Shown: positions 1-10,621 of the stretch, piece after piece | Layout: each line of letters begins with the position of its first letter | Position numbering within the stretch: position 1 is the first letter of the stretch | Assembly: GCA_947095535.1 (NCBI GenBank) | Contig: OX352772.1 | Location: forward strand, 52,719,445 to 52,783,444 | DNA from: Poecilobothrus nobilitatus | Lineage: Eukaryota; Arthropoda; Insecta; Diptera; Dolichopodidae | Length of the DNA stretch: 64,000 nt | Reading direction: 5' to 3' | Position numbers and translations under genes: made by a program | The notes under the pieces: generated by a model | Told to the model about the DNA's origin: nothing | The model's input: the letters and a program-made list of their open reading frames with translations, nothing else | The model's database searches: none

Positions 1-890
1 TCACTTTTGACTGACATTACCTTAATATTTTATTATTTATTAACAAATTTTCAAATGCTTGACTTTAGTCATGTAAAGCACAGTGTATACAACCAATGTG
101 ATATCGATTTTGTATTATTTATATGTTTATTAGGATTCAATTCAGTTTTTCGTTTTTTTAAAAAGTTATTAAAAGTTAGGAGACGATCATAAAATTTTTT
201 CGTAGGTGTTAATATATATTGTCATATTTTTTGATGCTGTACCATATTATATAGTATTTGTATCTATTGTTGAATTATTGGAATAAGTACATGCAGACAT
301 CAAGTGTTGTAAAATAATAATCAATTTAAAATATTATCGTATACGTTCATGATAAATCGATTTGTGAACCATTTTTAAGATATTTTTATTCATTTTTTTT
401 TTGGGTTTGAGTTTTTGAATATACTTTTATTTTTAAATTAAGATAATAACAATGTACCCGATAAATGATGTGTGTATTATTATAGAAATATAATTTTTTG
501 ACAATTTTCTTTTAAAAATATAAACAATTTTATTTTTGTTTTTTTTATTTTTATTTTTTATTAATACTTCCATTAAATTAAATTCAATCGAACTGATGAC
601 GAAAGATGACTTGAAATTTAATAAATTTAGATAAAGATTTAAAAAAAAACCAAAGGAGTTCAAAATCAGTGTGAATTGAAAATTTAAGAAATATCTATAT
701 TTAAAAAGATATAGAATGATTTTTAGCTAAATAGTCTTTAAAGGATTATGATATGACAGTAATTTGGAAGGATTTATTTTTTGTGAAGGTTGGTTTAATA
801 TTGTTAGTGTTCTTTTGTTATTTTTTTTTTTTTGTAACTTTTTAAATATATAGTTTTCAGTAAAAATCTCATTGGAACACTGTTCAACTG
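1..890. other. A+T-rich stretch, no gene seen
   Basis: Low-complexity A+T-rich DNA with poly-T runs near 389-400 and 819-832. The short frames here are lysine/asparagine- or phenylalanine-rich products of base composition. I see no element ends or conserved coding signal. Confidence 0.6.
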
Positions 891-909
891 TTTAAAACAA
901 AATCTTAAT

Positions 910-1345
910 ATATAAAATCGTTGGTGCGTTTGTGTGAAACCACATCACGCCTAAACCAATCCTCATATTAAAGTCATATATATAACGTATGTTTATTTGG
1001 TGCTCCGCATGGTTTTTGTTTTTTTTAATTTTTTTGTAGGTGGCGTTGGAGTTATAGCTGCCATATAACTTCAAGTGTTTTTTATACCAAAAACTATCTT
1101 CTGATCCTCTAATCACCAAAAAATGCTTTAATCTAACCGGCCATGACTACGCTCTTGATTCTGTATATACTTAAGTATTTTCAAAAGGTTCACATGAAAT
1201 CATAGCTGCCATACAACTTCAAGTGTTTTTTACATCAAAAACTATATTCTGATCCTCTAATCACCACAAAACGCTTCAATCTAACCGGCCGTAACTACAC
1301 TATTGGTTCTGTATATAAGTATTTTCAAAAGCTTCACAGATACAT
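910..1345 (+). mobile_element. HINE-C (DINE-1-like) fragment with two 148-bp tandem units
   Basis: Two diverged copies of one unit lie head to tail, at about 1051-1198 and 1199-1345. The landmark 'agctgccata' recurs at 1056 and 1204, giving a 148-bp period. Both units contain 'caacttcaagtgtttttta' or a close variant, 'ctgatcctctaatcacca' and 'atctaaccggcc'. The 'atagctgccata' core is shared with 36.03 and 36.17 kb in this window and resembles a core I know from fly DINE-1-like Helentron relatives, where internal tandem units near 150 bp are also known. The preceding stretch 910-1050, with 'cgcctaaaccaatc', also looks like a decayed dispersed repeat. Family assignment is inference; the tandem structure is directly visible. 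Confidence 0.6.
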
Positions 1346-2534
1346 TCAAATTAACAAAAAATATACGCTTTCAAATTTAGTAGTCAAATATACAAGTCGC
1401 GATACTTTACCTCATACAAATGGTCATACAATTTCTTATACATTTTTTATATTCATAAGAATCGAATTGACTCATACAAATTATAGAAGAATTTTTGAAT
1501 ATTTTATATATGAAAAAAAGTTATTTTGTAGCTATTTCAAGTTTTATGATATAAATTTTAATTCATTAATGAATTAAATATTTTATAATTTTAAAATGTC
1601 TATTTGGAATATTAATGTCTCTTGGAGATATTGACGCTCTAAATGCTTTATTTCTAAATTCTTTACTATTATTGGGGTTTTTAATTTCAACAGTTCTTCA
1701 AAATAAGTTTTTTTTGCATTTGTACATAATTCTTAACACTGCTTCCATTCTCAAATGTTAACTCCTTCACCAACATATTTCGAGCCTCATGGCCGTCTTG
1801 TTTTTCAAAAATTATCTAAACCCACCTTCATCGTTTTTTTTATTTTATTTAAAATTATTATCGAAGAATTTAAAAATGGGAGATCTTCTTCAACAGAACT
1901 CATTTTGTGTATTTACAAAAAAGTTTATTGACAAATGTGAATAGAAGTAAACTATTTTGCGAAACTTAATAAGTATATAATGATTTGTGTATATATTTAC
2001 TTAGATGTAATTTAATATACAAATCGCGATACAAGTTCCGATACTTGTATCATAGTGTAAACTAAGCTTTACAATCATTTGTTTTACTTAATGTATGTAG
2101 ATGTTTTAGTTCAAGTTGACAGGAGCGTATGTCATCAAATTTTTTTAACAGTGCTGACGGGGATATAAAAAGTTTATTTCGTTCTGCGAAAAACCATTTT
2201 CAACAATTTAGAATAATTTGATTCATAGAGACAGATGTTAATGTCATATTTAAAATGTAAATTGTATGAAACAGAATTTTTTATTTATATAACTTGCAAC
2301 TGCTCATCTTCACTAAAAGAGTGCCTTTGCATTAAAAATCCAAAAATTTTGTTTTAGAGGGATTGATGTTCGTTAAACTACAACACTATTCGGAATGAAA
2401 GACGTACACTTTCTCTGGCTGATTTTTGAAGTTTTTGATCGACCCTCTTAACTAAAAAAAAAAATAAGTGGTTGGGACATAATATGGTGTTCAAAATTTC
2501 GATTCGACCGAACTCTGGAAATAGTAAATTGAAC
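1346..2534. other. A+T-rich stretch, no gene seen
   Basis: There is no supported gene. The phrase 'tatacaa(g/a)tcgcgatac' occurs at about 1390 and 2015. A perfect 9-bp stem (GATACAAGT / ACTTGTATC) lies at 2028-2051 with a 6-nt loop. These may be remnants of one dispersed repeat, but I could not define ends. Confidence 0.4.
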
Positions 2535-2539
2535 AAACA

Positions 2540-2706
2540 TTATTTTTTTTTTTAAGTTTATTCCCCTGTTACAAGGCAAATTAAACAACTTTTCTTTTCC
2601 AGGCATGGCTGTAAATGGCGAAAGGGGAAATTATTCTTATAACCCACACTCCCTCGGTCTTTACAGAGTATTTCATACGCTCTTACCCACTATGCCACTG
2701 AGGCTC
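2540..2706 (-). mobile_element. S2 tRNA-derived SINE, copy a
   Basis: Read on the minus strand, this starts with a tRNA-like head carrying an A-box match TGGCATAGTGG (plus 2687-2697). It continues through a region whose B box is decayed in this copy, then a body ending in a poly-A tail (the T run at about 2543-2553). The body aligns by eye with copies at 13.1, 55.4 and 61.9 kb: the 'gcatggctgtaaatggcg' segment and the 'tccctcggt(c/g)tttacagagta' segment are shared. A longer frame crossing this copy is an artefact of the SINE. An RNA polymerase III internal promoter is the known hallmark of this class; activity is not shown. Confidence 0.7.
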
Positions 2707-2712
2707 CCACAA

Positions 2713-3480
2713 ACATTTACTGTTTTGATTTTTTTAAAGATTGCTAAAAAGAATGTTTCCAGATTAAATTTGAACTTATATAGCTTTTTTCAATATAAGA
2801 TTGTTTTTACTGTTGGAAGCTTTTATTTGCATCTTGGCTATAGGAAATTAATTTTCCAAAAATTAATGTTTTCATCATAAAATCTAATTAGTGGTTAAAA
2901 TTTCATTGCTTTATTTAAAAGGGTATAGAGTATAATCAGTTACATACGACTTTGCTTATCGGCGACGTTAAAAAATTTTTTTTAACGTAAAATATTAAAT
3001 CAATCAGCTGGAAGCAGGTATGGTAATGGTAGTTTTGTTTCAAATTCTAAAATTTCTTTAGAAAAGATAAATAAAGCCAATTTAGATATATTCAATTAAA
3101 ACCAATTTGAAGAGAACATATGTGTTACTTCTAGAATGGGCTTCGTTTAAAGGAATTCGTGTTTTAGCTAAATTAATTTAGCTCGTCCCAAATTGATTTT
3201 TCTTCGATAAGACTAATAAATAAAATTTGTTCGAAGAATAAAATAACATACAAGAAAGATATTTAAATACGATACAACCTGTTAACTATTAGTTGCTTTT
3301 AATACTTAAGTATAACATACAAAATAAAAAAAAAACAAAAAAAAAATACATTTAAAGTTTTTTTTTCCTTTAACATCAAAAATATAAGTCTAAAACATCA
3401 GTTTTTTATTTTTATTCGTATAAATCAAATTCAATTTAAGAGACAAAATAACAATAAATTCAAAAACATAATTTAAACTT
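2713..3480. other. A+T-rich stretch, no gene seen
   Basis: Nothing is recognisable apart from poly-A runs near 3327-3346. It directly precedes the small candidate coding frame at 3602, so it could hold its promoter or an intron, but no specific signal was found. Confidence 0.4.
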
Positions 3481-3601
3481 TTAATTGTTTATTAAAAAAA
3501 AAAACAAATTTGGATATATTCGAAAAATTCGAAATTTTTGGTTTAAGAATCAGCAGTGTTGCAGTATTAAACGTTTTTTGGAAATAAATTTTATTAAAAA
3601 C

Positions 3602-3781
3602 ATGGGATGTCTTTGTGGAAAAGATTTTGTGGAACTAATACCGTGTGTTGATAATAATGTTTTAAAAAATGTTTATGTACCTAGAGAAAACAATTTAATT
3701 CAAGATAGTTTTAAATATGAAATAATGCCGAATCTTCCAATACAATCTAGAATTTTTAGAAAATTGTACAATATTTCATAG
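3602..3781 (+). CDS. Candidate 59-residue protein with N-terminal MGCLCGK motif
   Basis: The frame runs from an ATG at 3602 to a stop at 3779-3781. I do not recognise the product. The N-terminus reads MGCLCGK: glycine at position 2 and cysteines at 3 and 5 are the pattern seen in proteins that are myristoylated and then palmitoylated for membrane attachment. The rest has mixed composition (acidic, basic, Pro, Asn) rather than the Lys/Phe bias of chance frames here. The start context (AAAACATGG) fits insect translation starts, and AATAAA lies at 3787-3792, just past the stop. The open frame continues upstream of the ATG to about 3485 without another ATG, so it could instead be the last exon of a spliced gene. 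Against it, 59 residues is short and chance cannot be excluded. Confidence 0.35.
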   Translation: MGCLCGKDFVELIPCVDNNVLKNVYVPRENNLIQDSFKYEIMPNLPIQSRIFRKLYNIS

Positions 3782-3784
3782 ACA

Positions 3785-3794
3785 AAAATAAAAG
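3785..3794 (+). terminator. Possible polyadenylation signal
   Basis: AATAAA at 3787-3792 directly follows the stop of the small candidate gene, with T/G-rich sequence downstream. In DNA this A+T-rich the hexamer is common by chance; only its position gives it weight. Confidence 0.25.
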
Positions 3795-4201
3795 TGTGAT
3801 TTTCCTGCTGATTTATGTCTTAATTCATTCTCTTCTCTTATTTACTATTTACTTATTTATTTACTTGACATTTTTTTTTGGTTAGGAGTTTAAATTGTTT
3901 TATTGTTAACATTTGATTTGTCTGATTGCCAAATGTTGTGATATTTCCAAATGTTTGAAAGTTTTCGTGTTTTTTCGCTTCTTTATCTATTAAAATTTGG
4001 CTTATCGATATTTGACTCTGAAAACATCATTTTTATTTCGGCTTTTACGGGAACTTGCAGTTAGTCATAGCAAATGTGTATTAACTTCACAAGTGTTTTT
4101 TATATATAGCTTTAATGGACACAATTTTTTTTTTTGGGTAAGTCATATTTTGTGTTTGAGGCTCTTCTGAGACTTTTCCCGTCACGTTTTGCTTGCCAGA
4201 T

Positions 4202-4455
4202 CTGGTACCTTACCGCGTAGTGCTACTTTCGCTAAACGAAAATTCCATTCGAAAATTTGGAACTTTGAAAATCGAGAATCGTAGGATTGCAAATGGGAAA
4301 TTAAAATTTTGATACTGGTGTCTATTGTCTAATTGTGGAAGCATTATATAGATAATATAAAAAATTTAATTTTGCACTCGCAACGCTGCGATTTTCAATT
4401 TTCAAAGTTCCAAATTTTCATTTAACGAAAGTAGCAGTACGCGGTAAGGCACCAG
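4202..4455. mobile_element. Palindromic MITE with about 90-bp terminal inverted repeats
   Basis: The left end begins CTGGTACCTTACCGCG at 4202. The right end, read on the minus strand from 4455, begins CTGGTGCCTTACCGCG. The inverted similarity continues inward through 'TGCTACTTTCG', 'GAAAATTTGGAACTTTGAAAAT' (one mismatch or fewer per block) and 'AAATTAAA', covering most of each half of the 254-bp element. A short centre lies near 4310-4360. There is no coding frame, so this is a non-autonomous DNA element or fold-back. I could not define a target-site duplication and do not assign a superfamily. Confidence 0.75.
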
Positions 4456-4459
4456 TATT

Positions 4460-7400
4460 ACCTTTTCTAAACTAAAGACTAACATCATTTATGAAGTTAA
4501 AAATAAAATCTGAAGCATATTTAAAACAAGACACTGAGCTTTTAGTAATATTTAAAAACTATTTCGTTTGAGAAAGAATTTTGAAGAGTTTTTCGTGATC
4601 TTTATACAAGCAGCTAATGGAATATTTAAACCAACAATCTGTTAAATTAAAATATAACATTTACCTACAGTTTTACTACGCAAGGTATATATATAATCTA
4701 GAAGATATGTTAAATATCTGCCAATTTTGGCTGATATAGTCCCTTTTAACTTTTAATAAGTATAGTTACATACATTTTAGTTGTAATCGGAAATGTCGCA
4801 CTAAAGTAAACTGCATTTGTAGTTTAATCGAAAAAGTAGTATGATTTAAGTATCGTAATTTTTAATATCACACTTCGATTACTACTTTTGCAGTATAATC
4901 GATTAATTAGTGAGACACAAATCATCTAAATGGAAATGTCATTTTTACATCAGTTGCATGTTTTGAAATTGCAATTTAGTCAAAAAACTTTCATACGTTA
5001 CGTGCATACAATGGCTGCAAAGTAAATAAAAAATTTTAATATATTTAATTTTAATTAAATTTTCGAAACATTATAACTTTGTTGTAGTGATGACTTCGAA
5101 GAACACTGCAGCACTGATTTTGTGTAGCTTTTGATAAGCGTTAGGTTGGAATTCGAACCCAGCGTTTCAAGATGGTAAAAAAAATAAATCAACAGAGTGG
5201 AAAAAAGTACATAGAGAAATAATTAAGCAAAATATCGAATTTCCATTTTCAGTAGATTAAATTTTTTTTTTTGATGCCTTAAATAATTCACCAACAATGT
5301 CAAATTCTATTTTGTTTCGTTAATTTTTTTTTTTATGTTTAATCGCGTCAAATGAGAAACGTCAAATGATATTTGTTGCAAGTTTAACAGCAATGCGACA
5401 AAAACATTTTTGTCAAACTAAGTACATGTAGTAGATGATCAAATGCTTTTGCATTTTATCTTAGTGTGATATTTCTGTTTACAGCTTATTTAAGTAACTG
5501 CTCATGCAAAAGACTTATAACATTTAAAAAAGTAAACCGAAATAAAATCTGTATGAATAGATAGAAAAATTCTTAATGAACTTTTTTTAATTCAGCACCG
5601 AATAAAATAATAATTTTAACTTAATTTTACCTTTAAATTTAATAAATGAAATCCAAAACTCCGTAAAGCTCTGAAATGATAGAAAAATTAATAAGATACA
5701 GTGGAAGTGCTTTACAGAAGTTGTATGCTAAGGTAAGACTGATTTATTGCACATAAAGACGAATTTGTTTAATAATATGTTTTGTAATCCTTTGTTGCAC
5801 TGCCTTCGCAACATATCTATAGGTAAATACCGACAATAAAAATAACCATTAATAAAATGAGCAAATTTCTTGTATAAATGCAAGAAAATAAAATACGTAT
5901 ATATGTACAATATACCTTTTCATATAGTACCTATATAAGGTTTTATTATAAGCATTTTGTTTTTTTTTTCCATTCAATTGTTTAACTTTCGTATTTGCAT
6001 ATTTGACATACAAAATTTATTTTTGTTTCAATCTCAATTGTTCTATCTATGTATCATCTATTGTTATAGTTGTTGGCACAATATAATTTTCTATACTGAA
6101 TTCTACATATAAAACAAAAATATCTAACAACTTTATGACATTTAATGCATTTTAATGTTGAGGGGGAAAAAAACAACAAAAAAAAGAGAAGAAAAAAAAA
6201 AAAAGATGCAAAAATTAAATTGAAAAATTGCACTATGATTGAACAATTTATTCCGCCACATAATAAAATGTGAACAATCTTTAAACAGCTTTTTCTTTCA
6301 AATTCTGTAAAGGTACCTCCTAGATACTACATTTAAGAGAAAAATAGATGCAAAAAAAAAATTGTAACGAATTCTTGATAGTAATACCATAATAAAGTAG
6401 GAAAAAAGATTCATTATCCTTTTTTTTTGTTTTTTTTTTTTTTGATACAAAAAAAAAACGAATAAAGTCATCGCCCTGACAACAACAATTTTTTTTTTTT
6501 GAAACCTTTTCATATCGCTTCATCTCTCCTTATCTTTATACTATTATATTGTATTGTATGCTCCTTTTACGTCTCAATTTATTTGCTTTAAACTATATTT
6601 TCATCTCTTCGTCACTTTTCTTCAGGCTTCAGGCTGCTCTCTAAAGTAGAAAAAAAAAATGTATATTATTTGTTGTAGTTGCAATAGAATGTTGCACTAG
6701 TAATGCAAATTCGTTTAGGCAAATTACAATAAAATAACAGCTGGTAAAAAAAATTACAAAATACTTATAATGGTAAACGAAGATTGTAAATACGGAATGA
6801 GGGAGGAATGAACGAACAATATGATAGTAATGAAAAAAAATGCACACTCAAATACTTTTAAAGTTATCTTCATCATCATTATTTTCATCATCATAATTTT
6901 CGCAAGGGATGGGTCTTTAGGTTTTTGTATTTATTTGTATTTTTTTTGTTTTTTTGTGCTGTTGTAGTTTCTGTCATTATATTTGAAGTGATTGTGCATT
7001 AACATGGGTTCGCGTTTTCCATTATATTATATTTACACATAGATGTATACTTATATATATATATATGTGTGTATCTTAAGGAAAAAAAAACAAAGAAATA
7101 TTTTATGATGAAAAGCTTTTTGTTGTAAGGAGAAAGAAAAAGTAAAATGATGACTTGGAAATTACAATATTTTCAAAAAAAATTATAGGAAAAAAATTAT
7201 TTAAAACGGAATTTTAATTGAAAAATTTTTTAAATAGAAAACTTATTTTTATTTTACTATCTATACTGTAAGACGTTATCAAAAAAATCCAGTTGCTGGT
7301 TTTTTTTTTTTTTTAACTTTTAAGTTAACGAGTTGTGATATTTTTTGTTGGGAACATTTTTTTGTTTTTAAATATGTGTCAGGTAATATTTTGAAAAAAA

Positions 7401-7745
7401 AAAAAATGAAAGAGTGATTTGATTTAGATTAAGTGTACAAGAAAAACAGTGAAAGTATATATTTTAAGTGAAACAATTTAGAACGTTTATATTTTAATTT
7501 TTAAAGGAAAATAAAAATTAAGATTAAAAATATTGTTTCTTAAATGAATTTTAAGTTTAAGAGATAATGTAGTTTGATCTTAATTTAACACATCTAACGG
7601 AGATACGTTACGTTCAATAATAGCTATTTAAAACCCAACGGTATGCTTCTTTGTATGTTCACAGATGCGTATAAAGTTTTTACTGTCACACTAAAAAAAA
7701 AAATTGGAATAAAACTTTTCTTAACAATATATCAGTTTTTATATT
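4460..7745. other. Long A+T-rich stretch, no gene seen
   Basis: This contains many poly-A and poly-T runs (for example near 6170-6205, 6421-6445 and 7302-7314) and a (TA)n/(TG)n microsatellite at about 7050-7075. A B-box-like GGGTTCGAATTCC on the minus strand at about 5145-5160 has no matching A box. A weak inverted similarity around 'taatcgaaaaagtagta' lies at 4830-4905. No supported gene. Confidence 0.5.
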
Positions 7746-7750
7746 ATTAA

Positions 7751-8245
7751 GGGTGTTTTCCTAATTAAGTGAATCGAAGCATACCATTCGATCACTGTCA
7801 CAGCATATAGAATAAAATCTGATCAGAGCATACTGAGACCACTCTGATGTAATAAATGACGAACACAGAACTAAATTCTTAGTTGCTAAAAAATACTGGA
7901 TTAAAATGCTAATTAATAAGAAAATTATTTAAATTATCATCTATTTATTTAAACATTTATGTTATTTGCCTTCGCAGTCAGCCATCATTTTAGAAATAAT
8001 TTTTTCAATTTGTAAAATGCCAACTTTAATTCGTTTTAAATTTTGACAGATGGTGATTTGCTCTACATGCTATAGGAAATTTTATAATGGGAATAGAGAT
8101 CATGGTTCTGAATCCACTCTGATTTGAAAAAATTTGCATAATTTTTACGCTATGTTGAGTGCTCTGAGCTAAAAAAAATTAACAGATATTTTTTTGTATT
8201 AGACAGATTGTGCTCTGACGGTCTGATATATTTATGAAAACGCTC
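7751..8245. mobile_element. Decayed inverted-repeat DNA element (tentative)
   Basis: The left end GGTGTTTTC (7752-7760) matches the minus-strand right end AGCGTTTTC (8236-8244) at 7 of 9 positions. Subterminal phrases recur in inverse order and orientation: 'cagagcata' and 'ccactctgat' on the left, 'ccactctgat' and 'gtgctctga' on the right. The element spans about 495 bp with no coding frame. The ends are short and diverged, so this is a tentative call. Confidence 0.3.
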
Positions 8246-8559
8246 TAAAAAAATATAATTTGACGAAATAATTTAATTTTTTGACATTTTATTAACTTTA
8301 CCGTTATAATTTTGCTTCTTAAAACTACGATATTTTATAATTTGAGTTTTAATAAGGGTTAAAATCTTACAAAATCGTCTTAGAATTAAAATGTTTACAA
8401 ACAATTTTTTCTTTTTATCATCAGACAAACTCTGGCCATTTTTTGGTGTGCGAGTTTGGAATCCGTTATTCACATTAGATGTATTTTCAGCTTAATAATT
8501 TGTTTCTAAAGAATAGCAATCATAGTGGGTTGTCTTGTATCAGTGTAATATACATATAT

Positions 8560-8705
8560 CATTGCACTACCCTTTTTTATTCAATTGTTATGGTTGCTCA
8601 ATTTTTTTCTTTTTACGAGGGACGTTGGAAAACATCGAAAGTCACTCAAAGGAACTGTACGAGGTTCCTTTGGGTAGTGTTGGACTTTAACCAACCATTA
8701 TTATG
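8560..8705 (-). mobile_element. Diverged relative of the S1 SINE hairpin tail (tentative)
   Basis: The order of landmarks on the minus strand (a 'ggtt..gtc' block, 'ac..cactacc', an inverted pair 'aaggaac / gttcctt', then 'ttccaacgtccct') parallels the tail of the complete S1 copy at 38.74-38.82 kb. The pair 'aaggaac' and 'gttcctt' forms a short hairpin. Sequence identity is much lower than among the other S1 copies. Confidence 0.3.
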
Positions 8706-10030
8706 TTAAAGAATTGATTTTATTTTCTTATTAAGACTTAGAAATCCTTGGCTTTCTTTTTCTGGGTCAGCTAAACCCAGATATTTGCATTAATTTGCAA
8801 TATTTTAAAATTATATTGAGAATAAATTGTTTTATTGAAAAAGTAAATGATATTTTTAAATCAGATTCTTATAATTATAATTTTAAATTTAATATATTAA
8901 TTATAATTTACTTGTATACATGATATAAATAAAAAAAAAATACCCTAATCAAAAAATTTGATTAAATTGACAAAAAATATCCCTGCAAAAATTATTGTAT
9001 TTTTTTTTTTTTTTAAATAATACGAAAAATTCTTTAAATAAGGATAGGATTCATGAATTATGAAAAATATGTATACAACCTTGCCTGTAGCTAAAATGAA
9101 TGGTTTTCTGATAAAAATGAAATTTTTACACATTTATATAAAACAAAAAATGTTAAATTTTAAAAACATTTGTGTGATATTTAGGTCATTATAATATTCA
9201 GAAAACAATGATTGTATAACACTACTGCCAGTAACTGAAAAGTAATTGTAAGAAAAGCCTAAAGTAAAAATAATTTAAAGGACGAAAAAAAAAAAAAAGT
9301 GTGTGGAATGTTAAAAAAAAATTTACAGATCCTAAACAAAGGCCAAAAGATTCGAAATTGATAATAATTATTATTTTGTTTTTTTCTAAAATTTTCCAGG
9401 CATTAGAAAAGGTTTAAGAAATTTACTTACATCCTTGAAAATAAAATAAACTTTTCAGGAAAACGAAGCGTGATTAAATGGTTGATTACACGCTTCTTAA
9501 GATAAAAAAAAAAATTATTTGTAGTTATAGAGCAGAAGGTTTCTGGAGGAAAGCGTAATTTATATTTAAAAAGATCCAATTTTCAATTGTTTCAATGAAA
9601 TTTGAATGTTTGACTATCACTGTCTATTCGGCACAACATTTTCTCAATATAAAAGAAAAAAAATAAAATATATTGCAAAAACTTAGTAATTCATTTTTAC
9701 ATGTTACGCGATTTAATTGAAAAATGCAGAGATGATAGATTTTAAGAACGAGATTTTAAAACGATAAACTTACCTCATTTATTAATTAAGCAAGAAGAGT
9801 TAATATTAATTAAACACTGATTATCTCAAATCCCAATCCAACTATTTGACAATCAAGTATATATAAATAAAATGTAGTTTATTTAATTTTACAGAATACA
9901 GAATTTTTCGTTCTTTTAATGGGAAATTTCTGATTACTTAAACCATAAAAAATTTTTTTTTGGCCACAAATTTAAAGTGGGTTTTCATGTATTTATAAAA
10001 TGTTTATTTTATGTAAGTGTCAAAAATAAA
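8706..10030. other. A+T-rich stretch, no gene seen
   Basis: Homopolymer-rich sequence, with poly-T near 9000-9014 and poly-A near 9284-9298. No element ends, repeats or coding signal that I can support. Confidence 0.5.
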
Positions 10031-10032
10031 GG

Positions 10033-10621
10033 TTGTATGTAAAACCAAAGTATTTTAAAGGCGCACTTTTGAATCCTTTTCTATTTTTGAGAGAATTACA
10101 AGAATTTTTCTCAGATCACTTCTGGTAATTCTCTCTAAAGATTTTTCTCAAAAATTCTAGGTTCTGATTGAAAGCATTTCGGAGATACGGTAGAGTCAAA
10201 ATTTTGCAAAATTATGGTTTTATATAACGGTAATTTAAACATCAAATTAATTTAAATATAAAGCTTAAAAAAATTCCTATTATTTGACGTTTTATGTGGA
10301 TAAAATATTCAGCAGAATTTGAGATATATAAGTATTTTGGAACAAAGCTTTTCTTAAATTTGAAAGGTTGTACCTCGGTAAAGACTGGAGCTGAATAAAA
10401 AAAAATGTTCCACAGCATTAATTTTTTTATGAGTTCTATTCTTGATTAAAAATACTCTTCTTCATTGTTTTATCTCAAAAAAGAGAGAAGATGTTTCGTA
10501 AATAGGCCGACGCAGAGTGGCATGGAGTGGCATGGACCGAGGCAGACGCACGGTGGCATGGACAGAATGAATTTAATAATCGAAATTTTCAAAATATTTT
10601 TTTTTGAAAATATGCTAAAAA
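10033..10621 (-). mobile_element. HINE-A decayed copy (A5)
   Basis: The plus-strand order matches the intact copies: the 'ccaaag..ttttaaaggcgcac' terminus at 10045, then 'ttctaggttctgattgaaag', 'ggagata', 'ataacggtaa', 'tgttccac', a degenerate array at 10510-10565 and a terminal hairpin remnant ending 'tatgctaaaaa' at 10621. The usual ACGG array is replaced by variants of 'gtggcatgga' and 'cagacgcacgg'. No coding capacity. Confidence 0.6.

Noticed and set aside
2605..2880. 91-codon plus-strand frame
   Set aside because: The first half is the antisense of an S2 SINE copy, and the remainder is T-rich noise.
5140..5165. B-box GGGTTCGAATTCC on the minus strand as a tRNA or SINE
   Set aside because: No A box or paired arms at the expected distance.
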